Of a DNA stretch of 64,000 nucleotides, positions 56,676-64,000 are shown one piece after another. Every line of letters begins with the position of its first letter. The first letter of the stretch is position 1. Location of the stretch: contig NZ_JABRWP010000010.1 of the NCBI RefSeq assembly GCF_013249045.1, positions 1-64,000 on the forward strand. Direction: 5' to 3'. A model generated the notes under the pieces. It ran no database searches, was not told the origin of the DNA, and saw nothing but the letters and a program-made list of their open reading frames with translations. Source of the stretch: Winogradskyella eckloniae. Its GTDB lineage: Bacteria; Bacteroidota; Bacteroidia; Flavobacteriales; Flavobacteriaceae. The position numbers and the translations under genes were made by a program.

Positions 56676-58088
56676 ATGTCTATTACAGCAAATAAAGTAT
56701 CGCTAAGTCAAAAAATAGCATTTGGAGTTGGTATGCTTGCCAACCAAATGTTCCCAGCAGTTATCGGTATTTTTATTGTGGTATTGGTAAAAGATTTAGG
56801 TTTTCCGGGATGGATGTGGGGTGTGGTGTCATTGGCACCAAGAATTTTTGACGCTATTACAGACCCAATTATGGGTTATATTTCCGATAATACAAAATCA
56901 CGTTTTGGTAGGCGACGTCAATATGTTTTTATTGGTGCGGTAATAATGGGTATCGCTTTTATTTTTATGTGGCAATTGTTTAGAGAGAATACTCTAGATT
57001 ATAATTTTTGGTATTTCTTATTAACCTCTTTTGCATTCTATTTAGGTTTAACCATATTTAGTGTGCCCTATGTAGCGATGGGTTATGAAATGAGCAATGA
57101 TTTTCATGAACGAACAAGCATCATGGCGATCGCTCAATGGATTGGTCAATGGGCATGGGTAATTGCACCTTGGTTTTGGGTAATTATGTACGATCCAGAA
57201 TGGTATTCAACAGCTGATATTGCTGTAAGAGAACTAGCAGTTTGGGTTGGTGTTATATTTGCCATTTGTGCTATGGTTCCAGCGATTTTTATCAATAGTA
57301 AATCTACGCTTAATGAAGATTATTCGCCATTAACTCTAAAGAATATAGGTGGTAGTTTAAAAGAAATAGGAAATAACTTTGTTGAAGCTTTTAAGTCTGC
57401 GGCATTTAAAAAATTATGTTTTGCTACATTTTTTGTGTTCAATGCATTTAATACCGTTGCCAGTTTTACCTTTTTTATAATTGTATATTATCTTTTTAAT
57501 GGCGATGCAGAAGCAGCAGGTATTTGGCCAACATTATTTGGTAGTATTGGCGCCATAGTAACTACATTTATTGTAATACCTATTGTTGCCAAAATGTCTA
57601 AAGTGTTAGGAAAGAAAAAAGCATTTATGGTCTCACAAGGCATTTCCGTAGCAGGTTATATAATGTTATGGTTTTTATTTATTCCTGGTAAACCTTATAT
57701 GTTTCTATTTGCTTTACCATTTTTCTCATTTGGAATTGGCGGATTGTTTACATTAATGATGTCAATGACCGCAGATGTGATTGACTTAGATGAGTTAAAA
57801 ACAGGGAAACGACGAGAAGGTGTTTTTGGAGCGATATATTGGTGGATGGTCAAGTTTGGTTTTGGGATTGCAGGAGGATTAAGTGGAGTCATTTTAACTA
57901 TTATAGGTTTTGATTCTGCATTAGAAGTGCAGCCAGAAAGTGCCATATCTGGTTTAAGGTTATTCTTTTCTGGATTTCCAATTTTAGGAACTCTTATTGC
58001 CATGTATATCATGCGAAATTATGATGTTACGGAAGCACGTGCCAATGAAGTTAGAGAAGAATTAAATAGACGAAAGACGATGTTGTAA
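56676..58088 (+). CDS. GPH-family (MFS) sugar:cation symporter
   Basis: 470 residues with about twelve membrane helices. It shows the glycoside-pentoside-hexuronide symporter pattern: the FDAITDPIMGYISDNTKSRFGRRRQYVFIG motif between helices 2 and 3, RTSIMAIAQW, and the later MTADVIDLDELKTGKRREGVFGA loop. It imports sugars or short oligosaccharides across the inner membrane, driven by Na+ or H+. Its place after GH30 and the cytosolic phosphorylase upstream suggests short beta-glucans as the cargo. Confidence 0.9.
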   Translation: MSITANKVSLSQKIAFGVGMLANQMFPAVIGIFIVVLVKDLGFPGWMWGVVSLAPRIFDAITDPIMGYISDNTKSRFGRRRQYVFIGAVIMGIAFIFMWQLFRENTLDYNFWYFLLTSFAFYLGLTIFSVPYVAMGYEMSNDFHERTSIMAIAQWIGQWAWVIAPWFWVIMYDPEWYSTADIAVRELAVWVGVIFAICAMVPAIFINSKSTLNEDYSPLTLKNIGGSLKEIGNNFVEAFKSAAFKKLCFATFFVFNAFNTVASFTFFIIVYYLFNGDAEAAGIWPTLFGSIGAIVTTFIVIPIVAKMSKVLGKKKAFMVSQGISVAGYIMLWFLFIPGKPYMFLFALPFFSFGIGGLFTLMMSMTADVIDLDELKTGKRREGVFGAIYWWMVKFGFGIAGGLSGVILTIIGFDSALEVQPESAISGLRLFFSGFPILGTLIAMYIMRNYDVTEARANEVREELNRRKTML

Positions 58089-58142
58089 TTGGAGTTCTGA
58101 AACTTTTTTTATAAATTAATAACTATAAATAAATAAACAATT

Positions 58143-59132
58143 ATGAAAAAAACTACATTTTTAATTTCAATGCTAATAGTTAGCATAGTATCCTTTGCTC
58201 AAAGTAATATTACTTTTAGTGTGGATATGGCAGGACAAACATTTACACAAGCCTATGTAAGTGGAAGTATTAATGGATGGAGTGGAGATGCAAATCCATT
58301 GACAAATACCTCAGGAACAATTTGGGAGGCAACTTTGCCTTTAAATGATGGTGAATATGAGTATAAATTTACGTTCGATAATTGGGCAGGCCAAGATAGC
58401 TTTTCTCAAGGTGATATTTGTACAATTACTAATTATGGTAATACCAATAGAAGATTAGTTGTTGCAGGTGCCGATATGGTGTTACCAACAGCAATGTTTG
58501 GTGCATGTGCAGAAAATACGGATGGCAATGATGGCCCTTTTACCGTTACCTTATCTGTTGATATGAGTGGTTATACAGGAACCATAGGAACTGTTTTTGT
58601 GAATGGTGAAAACTTTAATTCACAAGGATTTGGAGCATGGTGTGGATCTTGTGGAAATGAAATGACAGATATGGGAAGTGGTATTTGGGAAAAAACCCTG
58701 ACGTTAGAAGAGTTTGCTTACCAATTTAAGTTCACCGTTGATGGTTGGACTGATCAAGAAAGTTTTAATCCTGGAGATCCTGAAACTTCAACAGATGGAA
58801 CTTTTACGAACCGATATATTAAGGTAGATGGAAACAAAACGCAGAGCTATGTATGGAATGCGCCACAACAAACTTTAAGCATAGCATCGGTTGGGTCGCA
58901 ATTAGACAATCTTAGAGTGTATCCTAATCCTGCGGTAGATGCTTGGCATATTATTACAGATACTATTATGGTAAGTGTAGAAGTCCTGGATATTTTAGGG
59001 AAAAACGTTGTTATGGTGCATCCTGAATCTTCTGAAGTAGAAATAAATGCATCAGAATTTAATGACGGTATATACTTAGCCAGAATTACAACAGCTTTGG
59101 GTACACAAACGATGAAATTGATTAAAAACTGA
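58143..59132 (+). CDS. T9SS-secreted protein with two starch-binding-like E-set modules
   Basis: 329 residues with a signal peptide (ending VSFAQ). Two related modules of ~110 residues follow (about 20-130 and 138-245), each with VDM, a NGWSG- or NGENFN-type loop, IWEATLPL or IWEKTLTL, YEYKFTFDNW or YQFKFTVDGW, and NRRLV or NRYIK. They resemble CBM20/CBM48-type E-set folds. The last ~80 residues are a type-A T9SS sorting domain (LRVYPNPAVDAWHI, VLDILGKNVVM, GIYLARITTALGTQTMKLIKN). No catalytic domain is present. It is exported and probably surface-attached as a glycan-binding protein. Confidence 0.82.
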   Translation: MKKTTFLISMLIVSIVSFAQSNITFSVDMAGQTFTQAYVSGSINGWSGDANPLTNTSGTIWEATLPLNDGEYEYKFTFDNWAGQDSFSQGDICTITNYGNTNRRLVVAGADMVLPTAMFGACAENTDGNDGPFTVTLSVDMSGYTGTIGTVFVNGENFNSQGFGAWCGSCGNEMTDMGSGIWEKTLTLEEFAYQFKFTVDGWTDQESFNPGDPETSTDGTFTNRYIKVDGNKTQSYVWNAPQQTLSIASVGSQLDNLRVYPNPAVDAWHIITDTIMVSVEVLDILGKNVVMVHPESSEVEINASEFNDGIYLARITTALGTQTMKLIKN

Positions 59133-59158
59133 TATAAGAATTTTTTAATATCAGAATT

Positions 59159-59185
59159 AAAGAGCGTATATTATACGCTCTTTTT
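59159..59185 (+). terminator. Terminator at the end of the PUL operon
   Basis: Perfect 11-bp stem AAAGAGCGTAT (59159-59169) and ATACGCTCTTT (59173-59183), three-base loop, T-run behind. Confidence 0.88.
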
Positions 59186-59197
59186 AATTTAAAAAGT

Positions 59198-60202
59198 ATG
59201 ACAACACTAAAGGAATTAGCTAAGCTCTTAAATATTTCGGTTTCTACCGTTTCAAAAGCACTAAATGATAGTCATGAAATAAGTGAAAATACAAGAATAC
59301 GTGTTAAAGGGTTAGCCGAAAAACTTAATTATAAACCCAATAGAATAGCACAGCAATTAAAAACAAATAAATCAAAAACCATCGGTGTTATACTTCCAAC
59401 GGTTACAAATCCGTTTTTTGCTGAGGTGTTACACGGTATAGAAAAGACGGCAACAAATAACGATTATGATATCATTGTGTGTTTGTCTAATGAAACTTTT
59501 ATTAAGGAAAAACGGAGTCTTGAATTGTTGTCTAATGGAAGTGTTGATGGATTTATAATGGCCGTTGCAAGAGAAAGTCAGGTAAAAAATGAGACTGCGC
59601 ATATTTTGGAGGTTATTGATAGTAAACTTCCTGTATTAATGTTTGATAGAGTCGTTAATGAAATCACATGTAATAAGGTCATAGTTGATGATTTTCAATC
59701 GGTATATGACGCAACTACATATCTAATAGAAACAGAAAAAAGAAAGCACATTTTATTGGTAAGTAATATTGAAGAACTCAGCGTAGGTAAATTGAGAACT
59801 GAAGGTTATGTTAAGGCATTAGAGGATCATAAATTAAAACCTCATATTTTAAAATTAGATCATGCCGTAGATACAGATATAGAAAAAACAATACATGATT
59901 ATTTGAAGGCTAATGATACAATTGATGCCATTTTGTCCATAGACCATATTACCGGAATAGTGGCTATAAATATGGCAAAGAAATTAAATCGAAATATTCC
60001 AAAGGACCTGTCAGTTCTAGGTTTTGGTTTTGATCACACGCCACTCTTAGCAAGTCCTAAAATTTCAATAATACATCAAAAAGCACACGAAATAGGTGAG
60101 ATATCTTGTAAGTTATTAATTGATAGTTTAAAAAATGACACTAATAAATTACAAACAGTTGTGATACCTAGTAATCTTAAATTAAGTGAATCTACTATGT
60201 AA
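59198..60202 (+). CDS. LacI-family transcriptional regulator
   Basis: 334 residues. The N-terminal HTH begins TTLKELAKLLNISVSTVSKALNDSHEIS and has the hinge RIAQQLKTNKS. The periplasmic-binding-protein-like effector domain follows (TIGVILPTVTNPFFAEVLHGIEK, FIMAVARESQ, PVLMFDRV, AILSIDHITGIVAINMAKKL). It begins just after the terminator of the PUL, 14 bp downstream. It would respond to a sugar or sugar phosphate in the cytosol. Whether it represses this PUL or another locus is unknown; no clear LacI-type operator was found near the PUL promoters except possibly the 37600 palindrome. Confidence 0.92.
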   Translation: MTTLKELAKLLNISVSTVSKALNDSHEISENTRIRVKGLAEKLNYKPNRIAQQLKTNKSKTIGVILPTVTNPFFAEVLHGIEKTATNNDYDIIVCLSNETFIKEKRSLELLSNGSVDGFIMAVARESQVKNETAHILEVIDSKLPVLMFDRVVNEITCNKVIVDDFQSVYDATTYLIETEKRKHILLVSNIEELSVGKLRTEGYVKALEDHKLKPHILKLDHAVDTDIEKTIHDYLKANDTIDAILSIDHITGIVAINMAKKLNRNIPKDLSVLGFGFDHTPLLASPKISIIHQKAHEIGEISCKLLIDSLKNDTNKLQTVVIPSNLKLSESTM

Positions 60203-60224
60203 ATTCTGTAAAAATTGCCACAAA

Positions 60225-60253
60225 AAAAAGCCTGATATAACATCAGACTTTTT
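60225..60253 (+). terminator. Bidirectional terminator between lacI-type gene and lipoprotein gene
   Basis: 12-position stem AAAAAGCCTGAT (60225-60236) and ATCAGACTTTTT (60242-60253) with one C-A mismatch, five-base loop, A-run before and T-run behind. Confidence 0.82.
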
Positions 60254-60274
60254 GTATTTTAGATAAAAGAAATA

Positions 60275-60688
60275 TTACATTCCTTTTACTTTATCTACAG
60301 CACTTTTACCTGCTTCTTTTGCTCCGTCAACTGCATTTTTTCCAGCTTCTTTAGCACTGTCTACTGCATCACTAGCAGTTTCTTTTACGCTATCAACAGC
60401 GTTAGCAGCACCTTCTTTTACGCTATCTACAGCATCACCAGCAGCTTCTTTAGCGCCATCAACTGCATCACCAGCAGCATCAACAGCATCATTAGCAGCA
60501 CCTTCTACAGCATCAGCAGCGCTATCTACAGCATCTCCTGCAGCGTCAGCAGCATCTTCTAAAGCATCACCTGTAGCATCAGCAGCGTTTTCAACAGCAT
60601 CAGCAGCATTTTCAGCAGTTTCTCTACAAGAAGTAAATGATAATCCTAATACAGCAACTAGTGCTAAACTTAATACAACTTTTTTCAT
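60275..60688 (-). CDS. LEA-like Ala-rich 11-residue-repeat lipoprotein
   Basis: 137 residues. Lipobox SFTSC puts Cys21 at the processing site. The rest is nearly all Ala, Asp, Glu, Lys, Val and Gly in 11-residue units: DAVDSAKEAGK, NAVDGAKEAGK, NAVDSVKETAS and the more acidic NAADAVEDAAD-like early copies. Charge shifts from acidic at the N-terminal side to balanced Lys/Glu towards the end. The 11-mer pattern is that of late-embryogenesis-abundant (LEA) type amphipathic helices. No enzymatic domain. It is probably in the periplasm or outer membrane. A stress-protection role is inferred from LEA-like repeats only. Confidence 0.75.
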   Translation of the reverse strand: MKKVVLSLALVAVLGLSFTSCRETAENAADAVENAADATGDALEDAADAAGDAVDSAADAVEGAANDAVDAAGDAVDGAKEAAGDAVDSVKEGAANAVDSVKETASDAVDSAKEAGKNAVDGAKEAGKSAVDKVKGM

Positions 60689-60893
60689 TTTAATAGTTTT
60701 AGTGTTAATTTTTGTTAATGCACGAAAATAGTAATTTCAACGTAATTTTAACATTAATTTTTGAATTATTCTCTGTACAACTTTGGTATATACGTATATA
60801 AGATAGGGTTTGGACTTTAATTTCTTGTTTTTTTTAATCTCACAACTGCTATTAATATTAAATTTACAGATAGAATATTTATAACCACTTCCT

Positions 60894-62219
60894 ATGATAC
60901 CTTTTAAAGTCTTTAATAAGAAAATACCCTTTGCTCTAGTAGTGTTAACGATGTCAATGTTTGGTTTTGCACAAAACAATAGACTAGAACGAAAAATTGT
61001 GAAAGCAGTTGATAAACATCTAGATGGTGCTATTGAATTGATAAAAACGTCTGTTAATATCAATAGCGGTACAATGAATTTTGAAGGTGTTAGAGCGGTT
61101 GGTACATTGTTTCAAAATGAACTCGATAAACTAGGGTTTCAAACTCAACTTACAGACGGGACGGCATATTGCAGAGCCGGACATTTAGTGGCGACAAAAA
61201 AAGGTACAAAAGGACCAAAGATTTTAATGATAGGACATTTAGATACTGTTTTTGAATTAGATAGCCCTTTGCAAGAATATACTATGGAAAACGATTCTAT
61301 TATGAAAGGTCCTGGTGTTGCCGATATGAAAGGTGGTGACGTGATTATCATTTTAGCATTACAAGCCTTAAAAAATGCAGGTGTATTAGAGGATATGACC
61401 ATAGAAGTTATTATGACAGGTGATGAAGAAAAAAGTGGAAAGCCTCTAGAATTGTCTAAAAAAGATTTAATAGAAGCCGCAAAACGTTCTGATATAGCCT
61501 TAGGATTTGAAAATGGGGATAACAACCCCAAAACGATTGTTGTTGCTCGTAGAGGTTCGTTAGATTGGGAACTTAAAGTGTCTGGTGTTCGGGCCCATTC
61601 TTCGCAAATATTTTTGGATGATGTAGGCGTAGGTGCAATCTATGAGACATCGAGGATTTTAAATGAATTTTACAAACAACTCTCTAAAGAAAAAAACTTA
61701 ACATTTAATCCTGGTTTTATAATTGGAGGTACAGCATTAAAGCCAGATGCAGATGCAACTGGAGGGCATGCTTATGGAAAATCTAATGTGGTCTCTCAAG
61801 AAACCATAGTACGTGGCGATTTACGAGCAGTTTCTTTAGACCAATTAAAAAAAGCAAAAGAAACTATGAAAAAGATTGTTTCTGAAAGCTATCCAAAAAC
61901 CGAAGCACAACTTGTGTTTTCTTCAGGAGGTTATCCGCCATTATCATTATCAGAAGGAAATACAAAGTTGTTAAATTATTTTAATACTGTAAGCGAAGAT
62001 TTAGGGTTTGGCTCAGTGACTGCGGTTAACCCAAGACATGCTGGAGCTGCCGATATATCATTTACTTCAGAATATGTAGATATGGCCATTGATGGTTTAG
62101 GACTAACAGGAGGTGGTGGAGATCATACAATCTATGAATCTGGTAATTTAAATACGGTAGAAAGACAAGCAAAAATTACCGCAGTATTAATGTATAGACT
62201 AGTAAATTCTAAGTTTTAG
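60894..62219 (+). CDS. M20-family metallopeptidase (glutamate carboxypeptidase-like)
   Basis: 441 residues; a signal peptide ends SMFGFAQ near residue 27. The M20 dinuclear zinc site is complete: H115 and D117 in MIGHLDTVF, D144 in GPGVADMKGG, and E178 catalytic with E179 in TGDEEKSG. A dimerisation lid domain sits in the middle, beginning RRGSLDWELKVSGVRAHSS. The pattern fits the CPG2-like branch. It would cleave peptides or glutamyl amides in the periplasm. It stands alone between the lipoprotein and alkB-like genes. Confidence 0.9.
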   Translation: MIPFKVFNKKIPFALVVLTMSMFGFAQNNRLERKIVKAVDKHLDGAIELIKTSVNINSGTMNFEGVRAVGTLFQNELDKLGFQTQLTDGTAYCRAGHLVATKKGTKGPKILMIGHLDTVFELDSPLQEYTMENDSIMKGPGVADMKGGDVIIILALQALKNAGVLEDMTIEVIMTGDEEKSGKPLELSKKDLIEAAKRSDIALGFENGDNNPKTIVVARRGSLDWELKVSGVRAHSSQIFLDDVGVGAIYETSRILNEFYKQLSKEKNLTFNPGFIIGGTALKPDADATGGHAYGKSNVVSQETIVRGDLRAVSLDQLKKAKETMKKIVSESYPKTEAQLVFSSGGYPPLSLSEGNTKLLNYFNTVSEDLGFGSVTAVNPRHAGAADISFTSEYVDMAIDGLGLTGGGGDHTIYESGNLNTVERQAKITAVLMYRLVNSKF

Positions 62220-62242
62220 AATACCATTTAAAATGATTTCTT

Positions 62243-62845
62243 TTGGATTTATTTAATGCGGACATAAATTTAAACCACCTTCCATTTGATGGCATCGTTA
62301 ATTATTATGGTCCTATAATGCCTATAAAAAAAGCTCAAGATTATTATGAAAGATTACTTCGTAATATTAATTGGGAAAATGATAAAGCCATACTATTTGG
62401 GAAGCTTATTGTTACCAAGCGTAAGGTGGCTTGGTATGGAGATCAGGAGTTTAATTACACCTATTCTAACACTACAAAGTACGCCTTGCCTTGGACTACA
62501 GAACTTTTAGAACTAAAGGAACTGGTAGAAAAGAAATCGGGAGAAACCTATAACTCTTGTTTGCTTAATTTATATCATACAGGCGAAGAAGGCATGGCAT
62601 GGCATAGTGATGGAGAAAAAGATTTAAAAAAAAATGGTGCAATTGGCTCATTGAGTTTTGGTGCGGAACGTAAATTCATGTTTAAACATAAAGTGACCAA
62701 ACAAAAGGTAGATTTTTATCTCGAAAAAGGAAGTCTTTTAGTAATGAAAGGAGCAACACAAACCAATTGGTTACACCGTTTACCACCAACTAAAAAAGTA
62801 AAAAAACCAAGAATAAATCTAACGTTTAGAACCATAACGTTGTAA
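62243..62845 (+). CDS. AlkB-like 2-oxoglutarate/Fe(II) dioxygenase
   Basis: 200 residues from a TTG start; no in-frame ATG fits, and the nearby ATG at 62233 is out of frame. The Fe(II) ligands are H121 and D123 in MAWHSDGE and H178 in NWLHRLPPT. The 2-oxoglutarate-binding arginines are R190 and R196 in RINLTFR. The substrate loop has SCLLNLYHTGEEGMAW. The length is close to that of ALKBH2/AlkB relatives. Such enzymes remove alkyl lesions from DNA or RNA by oxidative demethylation. Confidence 0.9.
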   Translation: MDLFNADINLNHLPFDGIVNYYGPIMPIKKAQDYYERLLRNINWENDKAILFGKLIVTKRKVAWYGDQEFNYTYSNTTKYALPWTTELLELKELVEKKSGETYNSCLLNLYHTGEEGMAWHSDGEKDLKKNGAIGSLSFGAERKFMFKHKVTKQKVDFYLEKGSLLVMKGATQTNWLHRLPPTKKVKKPRINLTFRTITL

Positions 62846-62859
62846 TTGAAAATATAGGT

Positions 62860-64000
62860 CTAAGCTTCTAAATATTTCATAATCTTATGGACAGCCCCTT
62901 TGTTAGAATCTATATAGTTTTTATTAATATTACCTTGATTTTTTCTAAGCGTTTCGTCAGTAATTAATGTTGCTAAAGTAGTATTAAATGCAGTAGCATT
63001 GGGTACACTAATAACACCTTTTAAATCAATTAGCCTTTGCGCTTCAGGAAATTTATCGTAGTTTTTTCCTATTAGTATCGGAATGCCAAAAACAGCAGGT
63101 TCTAATATGTTATGCAGTCCTGTAGTACCAGCTCCTCCACCAACATAAGCCATATCAGCATAACGGTATACTTTGCTTAAATAGCCAATAGTATCTAGGA
63201 TAAAAACAGAATAGCTTGAAAGATCTAATTGGTCATTTAATTCAGAATAACAAACGGTTTCTACACGTAATTGTGATTTTAAAGAGGTGATATAACTAGG
63301 CTTTATGTTATGTGGAGCGATAACAAATTTTATATTCGGATTAGTATTAGAATTAATAAAATCGAGATATAGTTTATCATCCTCTGGCCATGTGCTTCCA
63401 AAAATAATACATGTTTTATTATTTTTAAAAGCTTCAATAAAGGCAACGGTATTGTCTGTGTTTAATTGGTTATTAACACGATCAAATCTTGTGTCACCAG
63501 AAACTGTTATTGTATTATAATCAATGGTTTCAAGTAATAATTTTGAATTTTTATCTTGAGTAAAAATATGGTTAAAGGCAAATAAGGCAGATTTGGTATA
63601 GCTGCCATACCATTTAAAAAATGTTTGATCTTTTCTAAAAACAGCAGAGATAAGTATCGCTTTTAATTGTCGTTTTTTGAGTTCATTTAAAAAGTTGGGC
63701 CAAATTTCGTACTTAACAAATAAGGTGTAATTAGGATTTGCTATATCTAGAAATTTTTTAGCATTTGCCTTGGTGTCTAAAGGTAAATAAACAACGACAT
63801 CCGCAATTTTAGCGTTCTTTCTAACCTCATATCCTGAAGGTGAAAAAAAAGTAAGGACTACTTTATAATTTGGGTATTTTGCCTTTAAAGCTTCAAAAAC
63901 AGGAAGTCCTTGTTCGTATTCTCCTAGCGAAGCACAATGAAACCAAAAAGTATGGTCTGTAGGTTTTATTGAATTTTGAAGTTGTAAATAGGTGTTTTTT
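62860..64000 (-). CDS. waaA: 3-deoxy-D-manno-octulosonic acid transferase (3' part, 5' end outside)
   Basis: About 380 codons are visible; the frame is open without a stop or an in-frame ATG from 63151 to the right edge, so the gene runs off the window. I translated all of it. It has FWFHCASLGEYEQGLPVFEAL, VVLTFFSPSGYE, FVKYEIWPNFLNEL, LISAVFRKDQTFFKWYG, VSGDTRFDRV, FGSTWPEDD and YADMAYVGGGAGTTGLHNILEPAVFG, the Kdo-transferase (GT30) pattern. It adds Kdo to lipid A at the inner membrane. The Met at 63153 is internal to this frame. Confidence 0.95.
   Translation of the reverse strand, partial: KNTYLQLQNSIKPTDHTFWFHCASLGEYEQGLPVFEALKAKYPNYKVVLTFFSPSGYEVRKNAKIADVVVYLPLDTKANAKKFLDIANPNYTLFVKYEIWPNFLNELKKRQLKAILISAVFRKDQTFFKWYGSYTKSALFAFNHIFTQDKNSKLLLETIDYNTITVSGDTRFDRVNNQLNTDNTVAFIEAFKNNKTCIIFGSTWPEDDKLYLDFINSNTNPNIKFVIAPHNIKPSYITSLKSQLRVETVCYSELNDQLDLSSYSVFILDTIGYLSKVYRYADMAYVGGGAGTTGLHNILEPAVFGIPILIGKNYDKFPEAQRLIDLKGVISVPNATAFNTTLATLITDETLRKNQGNINKNYIDSNKGAVHKIMKYLEA

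Noticed and set aside
37740..60202. The PUL as a recently acquired island
   Set aside because: It follows a tRNA-Leu gene, a common integration site, but there is no integrase, no direct repeat of the tRNA 3' end was found near 60200 by eye, and base composition looks the same as around it.
60285..60640. Regular DNA repeats resembling a tandem-repeat or CRISPR-like array
   Set aside because: The periodicity is 33 bp and follows codons in one open frame with a lipoprotein signal. It is a coding repeat (11 residues), with no constant repeat or unique spacers.
62860..63153. A stand-alone 97-residue glycosyltransferase-like gene
   Set aside because: The same frame is open to the right edge and encodes the whole Kdo-transferase pattern; the Met is internal.

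Overview
The window looks like a chromosomal segment of a marine member of the Flavobacteriaceae (Bacteroidota). The DNA is AT-rich and the best promoters fit the Bacteroidota form TTG/TTTG-N17-21-TAnnTTTG. Lipoproteins, SusC/SusD, type IX secretion (T9SS) sorting domains, a PorP/SprF protein, a short 287-residue RpoD and a tig-clpP-clpX cluster all fit that group. No prophage, insertion sequence, CRISPR array or rRNA operon was seen.

Layout. 1-1281: the end of a T9SS type-B adhesin and a PorP/SprF protein. 1337-3546: a VWA lipoprotein and a SIMPL-like secreted protein. 3761-6668: a TPR histidine kinase and a LytTR regulator. 6695-10504: a DUF2797 protein, a GH3-family acyl-adenylating enzyme and a PD40 propeller protein. 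10748-17435 (minus strand): clpX, clpP, tig, a holin-like membrane protein, a YwqK-repeat/TonB protein, an alpha/beta hydrolase and pdxJ. 17526-26267 (plus strand): a CBS protein, nadK, a DUF6089 protein, uppS, bamA, two OmpH/Skp chaperones, murI and a small unknown gene; this is largely an envelope-biogenesis run. 26274-31716 (minus strand): a gamma-carbonic anhydrase, rpsU, rpoD, an AsmA-like protein and a queuosine-precursor transporter. 31789-37413: a folK/deoxynucleoside-kinase fusion, two methyltransferases set among palindromic repeats, mutS, tRNA-Gly and tRNA-Leu.

37752-60202 is a polysaccharide utilisation locus (PUL) whose content points to laminarin or a similar beta-1,3/1,6-glucan. 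Its order is: a membrane-spanning sensor with a LuxR-type helix-turn-helix; SusC; SusD; a PKD lipoprotein with a duplicated C-terminal module; a GH16 laminarinase; a cytoplasmic beta-1,3-glucan phosphorylase of the GH94/GH149/GH161 group; a GH17 enzyme; an unclassified clan GH-A hydrolase; a GH30 enzyme; a GPH/MFS sugar symporter; a T9SS-secreted double-module protein; and a LacI regulator. Inferred flow: GH16 cuts beta-1,3 chains at the surface and SusCD imports the fragments. GH30 removes beta-1,6 branches and GH17 with its neighbour trims the chains. The symporter carries short glucans into the cytosol, where phosphorolysis gives glucose 1-phosphate. No GH3 beta-glucosidase is present, so the phosphorylase probably performs the last step.

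After the PUL come a LEA-like Ala-rich lipoprotein, an M20 peptidase, an AlkB-like oxygenase and the 3' part of waaA, which runs off the right edge.

The observations most worth a second look are: a roughly 150-residue module found twice in the PKD lipoprotein and once, diverged, in the adjacent GH16 enzyme; three CCTATACAT repeats spaced at whole helical turns upstream of susC; a perfect palindrome upstream of the sensor-regulator gene; and the unclassified GH-A enzyme. All functional statements are read from sequence motifs and family knowledge; no database search was run.
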